Source of the DNA: Bacteroidales bacterium UBA1725 | GTDB lineage: Bacteria; Bacteroidota; Bacteroidia; Bacteroidales; UBA932 | Length of the DNA stretch: 26,085 nt | Assembly: GCA_002315815.1 (NCBI GenBank) | Contig: DCIN01000027.1 | Coordinates: 1-26,085, forward strand | Direction: 5' to 3' | Shown here: positions 21,320-26,085 of the stretch, in pieces | Layout of the letters: every line of letters starts with the position of its first letter | How positions within the stretch are numbered: the first letter of the stretch is position 1 | The notes under the pieces: generated by a model | Databases searched by the model: none | Seen by the model: only the letters and a program-made list of their open reading frames with translations | What the model was told of the DNA's origin: nothing | Position numbers and translations under genes: made by a program

Positions 21320-22212
21320 CTTGGCTTTCTTTTGTCTCCTATTATTCTGATTCGGCCATCCGTTTGATATTCAAGAGGTTTTCCTTCCGCAGACAATGCC
21401 CTGACACAGGGCAGAATCACATCCACGAACTTCTTTTCGGATATAATCAATTCCTTGGCGTTACGTGCTATGAACAAACTGTCTCCGCCGTCAAGCAGAA
21501 AGTCAAGGGTAGCTACGCCGTAGTCTCTGGACAGTTCAACAGGCTTGCCACCAATAAGAAGCGACTTGAGTGTACGGTTCTCGACCTCGACTGAAGCTCC
21601 GCCAATCACTTGCATACGGGTGCGGGCCATAAAGTTGAAGATGTCAAGGACCTCCTTCCCGCTCAGTCTGACGTAGCAGGGATAATTCTTGAAGGGAAGC
21701 ATAGACTCAATGTCATCGAGAAGAACGTTGCCTTTGGGAATATCAACTCTGATTCCACCATTGTTGATGATTCCTATGTCCACCTTCTTTCCCGTTTCTC
21801 TGGATACTTCCTCCATCAGATGGTCAACCAGAAAATTACCCAGAGCCGTCTCGACTCCTTTGCGCTCAAGAGCTTGAGGCGCATAGGCTACGACTTCCTT
21901 CAGTCTGGACATCTGAGGCTGTACGGCAAGCATATCAGCCGCTACAAGGGGGGTGCAACCCGATTTGAAAACTGCACCCGACGGAGATTTGTAAACTCCG
22001 TTCTCAACTTTTCCCATTGTCTCGTTGACATCCTCGGCAGTGGACGGGACTACTCCTGTGCGGTGACCGTCCATCTGAAACTTTTCCCATACGAATTCAG
22101 GGCTGTGTGAACAGCACGAGGGAAACAACAGCGAAGCAACCGGTACGGACAGTGCGAGAGCAGCAGTTGACAGAACTTTGAGTATAGGTGTAATCACTTT
22201 TGTCTGAACCAT
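21316..22212 (-). CDS. 5'-nucleotidase C-terminal domain, lipoprotein
   Basis: A roughly 298-residue lipoprotein with its own signal (ALALSVPVASLLFPSC). It matches the C-terminal substrate-binding domain of 5'-nucleotidases: ETALGNFLVDHL near the start, NNGGIRVDIPKGNV, MLPFKNYPCYVRLSGKEVLDIF, and VATLDFLLDGGDSLF, which holds residues for adenine stacking and GGD. No metallophosphatase residues are present, so it should act only together with the downstream partner. Start is uncertain: ATG 22212 overlaps the permease end, while GTG 22197 overlaps the permease stop as GTGA and leaves an ideal lipoprotein signal. The domains are the same as in the single-chain enzyme but in swapped gene order. 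Confidence 0.87.
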   Translation of the reverse strand: MVQTKVITPILKVLSTAALALSVPVASLLFPSCCSHSPEFVWEKFQMDGHRTGVVPSTAEDVNETMGKVENGVYKSPSGAVFKSGCTPLVAADMLAVQPQMSRLKEVVAYAPQALERKGVETALGNFLVDHLMEEVSRETGKKVDIGIINNGGIRVDIPKGNVLLDDIESMLPFKNYPCYVRLSGKEVLDIFNFMARTRMQVIGGASVEVENRTLKSLLIGGKPVELSRDYGVATLDFLLDGGDSLFIARNAKELIISEKKFVDVILPCVRALSAEGKPLEYQTDGRIRIIGDKRKPR

Positions 22213-23549
22213 TTCCATAAATCTTTCCAAGTAGATTTCTTTCCGAACATAAGTATCCCCACACGATATATCTTGGCGGATATCCAAGCGCAGAGGGCGA
22301 AGGTGGCGACAAGAAGCACTAGAGACAGCGCTATCTCCCAGACCGGAACACCGAAAGGCAGCCTTGCGAGCATTACAATCGGAGAGGTGAAAGGAATCAT
22401 CGATCCCCAGAATACGACAGCACTGTCGGGAGCCTTGAACGCATAAAAAGCTATGAAGAAAGCTATCAGCAAAGGAATCGTAAGAGGGATCTGAAGCTGC
22501 TGAGAATCGGCTTCATTCTCGGACGCAGATCCAATAGCTGCAAAGAACGAAGCATAGAGCATATAACCGAAAACAAAGAACACCACGAAACAGAACAGAA
22601 TCTGTCCGAAGTTCAGATTGGACAGAGTGGAGATAATCATCGACAATTCTCCCGGTTCTGACACCGCCCCTGCAATGGCTTCCGCCTGTCCGGCATCCAC
22701 ACCGCCGACTGTCTGAAGCATTTCGGCAGGATTCTGCCCTCCCAGCAACGAATTCCCGGAAACTGCACCGACCACACCAACTATGACCGATGTGAGGACA
22801 ATCCAGAGGAAAAACTGGGTAAGTGCGACAAGAGCCATTCCTATTATCTTTCCGAACATCAATTCGGTGGTCTTGACAGAACTGATGAGTATCTCTACCA
22901 CACGACTGGATTTCTCCTCTATTACGGATGACATCACGGAGGCTCCGAACAAGGTTATGAACATATAGATTATCATACCGAGTATCAGGGAGACAATCAT
23001 ATACACCTCAGACTCGGAGATATTCTCCTTGCCCTCTTCGTCAATCGTATAGGAATGAAGCTTGATGTCAGCCTTGACATCCTTCATTATGTCGGCAAGA
23101 CCTTCAATACCATACGAATCGACTCTGTATGACTCAACAGCCTTGTTGATGCGGTTGTTGAGATTCTCAGACAGAGTTACTCCGAGAGGTTTTACCGAAA
23201 AGATGTCTGCCTGTACGGTCTTGTTCTCCGCCTCAATGGCGGAAACATAGAGAACGGCATCAATTCCGAGACTCTCAAGAGCAGTTTTGACGGAATCCAG
23301 ATCCCTCCCGTAGAAATCTGAAAAGCAAACTGTCTCACTGTCCGAAAGCGTGGGCATTACAATTCCGGAATCGTCTATGACGGCCACTTTCTTTGCATCT
23401 TCCTTTGATGCCACCATTATTATGGAAGGAACGATGCACAACGCCGCAAAGAGAACAGGAACCAGGAAAGTAGTGATTAGGAAACTTTTTTTCCTGACCT
23501 TGTTCAGATACTCACGGCTGATGATGATTCCTGTAGTTCTGAAATTCAT
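22194..23549 (-). CDS. ABC-2 family transporter permease, NatB-like
   Basis: A 451-residue inner-membrane protein. An N-terminal membrane segment follows a basic stretch (EYLNKVRKKSFLITTFLVPVLFAALCIV), then a large extracytoplasmic domain of about 140 residues, then five or so further helices (for example LILGMIIYMFITLFGASVMSSVIEEKSSRVVEIL and FLWIVLTSVIVGVVGAVSG). SVIEEKSSRVVEILISS is the hallmark of ABC-2 permeases of the NatB/YhaP type. Start ATG overlaps the ATPase stop by 4 bp (ATGA). It pairs with the upstream ATPase to export an unknown substrate, possibly a cation or small molecule. The next gene, a 5'-nucleotidase domain, overlaps its end, so the genes are coupled, though a shared function is not evident. 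Confidence 0.9.
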   Translation of the reverse strand: MNFRTTGIIISREYLNKVRKKSFLITTFLVPVLFAALCIVPSIIMVASKEDAKKVAVIDDSGIVMPTLSDSETVCFSDFYGRDLDSVKTALESLGIDAVLYVSAIEAENKTVQADIFSVKPLGVTLSENLNNRINKAVESYRVDSYGIEGLADIMKDVKADIKLHSYTIDEEGKENISESEVYMIVSLILGMIIYMFITLFGASVMSSVIEEKSSRVVEILISSVKTTELMFGKIIGMALVALTQFFLWIVLTSVIVGVVGAVSGNSLLGGQNPAEMLQTVGGVDAGQAEAIAGAVSEPGELSMIISTLSNLNFGQILFCFVVFFVFGYMLYASFFAAIGSASENEADSQQLQIPLTIPLLIAFFIAFYAFKAPDSAVVFWGSMIPFTSPIVMLARLPFGVPVWEIALSLVLLVATFALCAWISAKIYRVGILMFGKKSTWKDLWKWFRQK

Positions 23550-24469
23550 AACTGTTCCTCCCCTTTTGAATTATGTTCTTCTCCTTCTGAAGTAAGGTTC
23601 TCATCTTGTGAATTACTTTCATCTCCTTTGACCAGATTGATGAAAATGTCATTCATACGTGGCATAAGTTCCTTATATGAATTGATCTGGACACCCTTGT
23701 CGAGAAAGGTCCTGAGCGTGGATGCGCCGTCTGTATCCCGAAGCAGCACCTGAGTGTGGCATCCGTCGGCATCAGTATAGACAAGCTCGACATTGTTGTT
23801 GCCGTAACGGCGGCGTATGTCATCAACCCGGCCGGTTATCACCAGCTTGCCTTTGTTCACAAGGGCGATTTCGTCACAGAGTTCCTCCACAGAAGCCATA
23901 TCGTGGGTGGAAAGAACTATGGTGGCACCTTCGTCACGCAGACGAAGTATCTCCTTGCGTATGATGTCAGCGTTCACCGGATCGAAGCCGGAGAAAGGCT
24001 CATCAAGTATCATCAGCGAAGGCTTGTGGACTACGGTGATGATGAACTGCACCTTCTGCGCCATTCCCTTGGAAAGTTCTTCGACCTTCTTGTCCCACCA
24101 GCTCTCAATGCCGAAACGCTCGAACCACTCCTTGAGTCCCATACGGGCATCATATTGGCTCATACCCTTGAGGCGGGCAAGATAGAGAGCCTGGTCTCCA
24201 ACTTTCATCTTGCGGTACAATCCTCGTTCTTCGGGAAGATAGCCGATTTTTTCAACATCCCTCTGGGTGATTGGCCGTCCGGAGAACAGAACCTCACCTG
24301 AGCTTGGAATGGTGATTCTGTTTATGATGCGAATCAGTGTGGTCTTGCCGGCCCCGTTGGGTCCCAGCATACCGAAAATCCCATTTTCCGGAATGCTCAG
24401 GGAGACTCCGTCAAGAGCCAACTTCTCTCCGAAGGATTTGCATAAGCCTATTGTCTGAATTATTGACAT
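23546..24469 (-). CDS. ABC transporter ATP-binding protein, NatA-like
   Basis: A 307-residue ATPase. Walker A GPNGAGKTT is at about residues 36-44, the signature is LSKGMAQKVQ, Walker B is LMILDEPFSGFD and the H-loop is STHD. This single-domain ABC-2 ATPase drives the NatB-like permease encoded next. The last 25 residues (DESNSQDENLTSEGEEHNSKGEEQL) are acidic, low-complexity and repetitive, beyond the usual family end; the DNA coding them provides a purine-rich GGGGAGGAA just ahead of the permease start. The frame extends to TTG 24475, but ATG 24469 is the better start. It follows the GH51 gene by 19 bp, so could be part of the same transcript. Confidence 0.92.
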   Translation of the reverse strand: MSIIQTIGLCKSFGEKLALDGVSLSIPENGIFGMLGPNGAGKTTLIRIINRITIPSSGEVLFSGRPITQRDVEKIGYLPEERGLYRKMKVGDQALYLARLKGMSQYDARMGLKEWFERFGIESWWDKKVEELSKGMAQKVQFIITVVHKPSLMILDEPFSGFDPVNADIIRKEILRLRDEGATIVLSTHDMASVEELCDEIALVNKGKLVITGRVDDIRRRYGNNNVELVYTDADGCHTQVLLRDTDGASTLRTFLDKGVQINSYKELMPRMNDIFINLVKGDESNSQDENLTSEGEEHNSKGEEQL

Positions 24470-24488
24470 ATCCAAGTTGAAAAAATGA

Positions 24489-26042
24489 TTACTTTGCTTC
24501 CATCACGACCACAGAGCAGGGGGGAAGGGTGAGTTCAAGACCGGATTTGACGACTTTGTAATCCTTGAACGCGGCGGGAGCCACGACTTCGGGGCTGGAG
24601 AAGTCATTGTAGTCGTGCACGTCAGCCGAAGTGAGGACACGGGCCGACAGTATGTTTTTTGCAGCAGCTGCGTTGTCGAAGTTCACCAGAACTTTCTTGG
24701 ATTTCTTGATGTCGGTGTTCACAAGTGATATATGAATCAAACCGTCCTTGCGTGAGGCAGTTGCGTCAACCTCCGGCACAGGGGCGGGTCTGTTGGTCTT
24801 GATTTTGCGCGTAACACACTCTGTCTCGAGATATTCTGCATTCTGATGCACGTTGTACATCTCGAATACGTGATATGTAGGAGTGAGCACCATCTGGGTC
24901 TCGTTTGTGAGTATCATAGCCTGAAGCACGTTCACAACCTGAGCGATATTGGCCATTTTGAGACGTCTGGTGTATTTGTGGAAAATGTCGAAATTGAGGG
25001 CCGCTACAATGGCATCACGCATAGTGTTCTGCTGATACAGATGGCCGGGGTTGGTGCCGGGCTCGGTATCGAACCAGGTGCCCCACTCATCGAGGAGAAG
25101 GTCAACCCTGCCCTGGGGGTCATATTTGTCCATTATCTCGATATGTCTCTTGAGTATGTTCTCAACCTCGAGAGTTTTTGAAAGCAATGACCAGTATTCA
25201 TTGTCGCTGAATTTGGTGGCAGATCCTTTGCTGCCGCTCCATCCGCCCGGATTGGTGTAATAATGCAGGGAAACTCCCCTCATCTTGCTGCCTATGTTCT
25301 TCATCAGAACCTCAGTCCAGTTGTAGTCAGTCTCCGATGCACCGCTCGCAATCTGATAGAGGCGGTTGCCGTCATAATTCCTGAGATAAGTCCCGTAACG
25401 GCGGAAAAGGTCGGAATAATATTCCGGAGTCATATTGCCTCCGCAGCCCCAGGCCTCATTGCCAATTCCGAAATACTTGACCTTCCAGGGCTTGTCCCTG
25501 CCGTTGGCGCGGCGAAGTTCAGCCATAGTGCTCTTGGAGGAGGATGTCATATACTCCACCCATTTGGCCATCTCTTCCACACTTCCTGAACCGACATTTC
25601 CGCTGATGTAAGGCTCGATGTCCAACATCTCGCAGAGATTGAGGAATTCGTGGGTTCCGAAGGAGTTGTCCTCCATAGTTCCGCCCCAGTTGTTGTTGGA
25701 GATGCGGGCACGCTTCTCCTGAGGGCCGATACCGTCCATCCAGTGATAATCATCGGCGAAACACCCTCCGGGCCAACGCATTACGGGAACCTTGAGCTTC
25801 TTGAGCGCGTCGAAGACATCCTTGCGGTAACCCTCGACATTGGGTACGCTTGAATCCTTGCCGACCCAAAGACCGCCGTATATGCAGCGTCCGAGGTGCT
25901 CGGAAAATTGACCGTAAATTTCAGCGGGGATGACGACGCCCGTACCAGAGTCATACACTGTGACGGTGGCGTCCTGAGCGTTGGCAGAAGCGGCCAAACA
26001 AAGCAGGCAAACGCCTGTCAGAAGCAGATTTGTCTTTCTCAT
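24489..26042 (-). CDS. Alpha-L-arabinofuranosidase, glycoside hydrolase family 51
   Basis: A 517-residue secreted hydrolase that removes terminal arabinofuranose from arabinan or arabinoxylan. A signal peptide (MRKTNLLLTGVCLLCLAASANA) precedes a first strand-rich segment, then a TIM barrel with PAEIYGQFSEHLGRCIYGG and MRWPGGCFADDYHW, both typical of GH51. The acid/base Glu is at about residue 196 in GIGNEAWG and the nucleophile Glu at about 319 in LLLDEWGTW. A beta-sandwich domain completes the C-terminus. Length is as expected. ATG 26042 is used; the longer frame at 26051 begins with TTG. The retaining mechanism follows from family knowledge. It lies 19 bp before the ABC ATPase. No susC/susD pair is visible, so it is not clearly part of a polysaccharide utilisation locus within this window. 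Confidence 0.95.
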   Translation of the reverse strand: MRKTNLLLTGVCLLCLAASANAQDATVTVYDSGTGVVIPAEIYGQFSEHLGRCIYGGLWVGKDSSVPNVEGYRKDVFDALKKLKVPVMRWPGGCFADDYHWMDGIGPQEKRARISNNNWGGTMEDNSFGTHEFLNLCEMLDIEPYISGNVGSGSVEEMAKWVEYMTSSSKSTMAELRRANGRDKPWKVKYFGIGNEAWGCGGNMTPEYYSDLFRRYGTYLRNYDGNRLYQIASGASETDYNWTEVLMKNIGSKMRGVSLHYYTNPGGWSGSKGSATKFSDNEYWSLLSKTLEVENILKRHIEIMDKYDPQGRVDLLLDEWGTWFDTEPGTNPGHLYQQNTMRDAIVAALNFDIFHKYTRRLKMANIAQVVNVLQAMILTNETQMVLTPTYHVFEMYNVHQNAEYLETECVTRKIKTNRPAPVPEVDATASRKDGLIHISLVNTDIKKSKKVLVNFDNAAAAKNILSARVLTSADVHDYNDFSSPEVVAPAAFKDYKVVKSGLELTLPPCSVVVMEAK

Positions 26043-26085
26043 ATTTGTCAAATAAAAACTATGTAAGAATCTGTTTTGAAATGTT

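Overview
The window looks like chromosomal DNA of a Bacteroidales bacterium of moderate GC content. The evidence is family content: FimA/Mfa1-type fimbrillin with a FimB/Mfa2-type anchor, DUF3575 and DUF4906-like proteins, many Sec/lipoprotein signals, several TAnnTTTG -7 promoter boxes of the Bacteroidetes type, and weak Shine-Dalgarno sites. All but one gene lie on the minus strand, so transcription runs from high to low coordinates. I cannot name the genus.

Layout in transcription order. (1) 26042-20513: a GH51 arabinofuranosidase, an ABC-2 exporter (ATPase and permease), and a 5'-nucleotidase made as two lipoproteins, with the C-terminal domain gene preceding the metallophosphatase gene. 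The ABC and nucleotidase junctions are overlapping stop/start codons. (2) 20106-20519, plus strand: a small zinc-ribbon protein, the only plus-strand gene. (3) 19809-19465: a short single-stranded DNA-binding protein without the usual acidic tail. (4) 19346-11328: a type V pilus operon: DUF3575 outer-membrane protein, OmpA-like/TPR lipoprotein, fimbrillin, FimB/Mfa2-like anchor, and a 1100-residue DUF4906-like lipoprotein. Short tandem repeats occur at or beside most of its gene starts. One is a 22-bp repeat that has copied the start codon of the OmpA-like gene and creates two tiny upstream ORFs. (5) 11304-6026: a class I aminotransferase, dTDP-glucose 4,6-dehydratase, UDP-glucuronate 4-epimerase-like protein, a GHMP kinase resembling galacturonokinase, and a sugar nucleotidyltransferase, all overlapping or 1-7 nt apart. 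The last three could form a galacturonate-to-UDP-uronate salvage route. (6) About 5880-2506: a YjbH-like outer-membrane protein, a lipoprotein and an OmpA-family protein, with a promoter at the front and a strong intrinsic terminator at the end. (7) 2399-87: a coiled-coil protein, zapA, a probable 6S RNA with its own terminator, and rny (RNase Y), ending in a hairpin terminator.

The points most worth a second look are the galacturonokinase-like trio, the tandem-repeat-decorated pilus operon with duplicated start codons, the split and order-swapped 5'-nucleotidase, and the zapA-6S-rny arrangement. No mobile element, CRISPR array, tRNA or rRNA was recognised.
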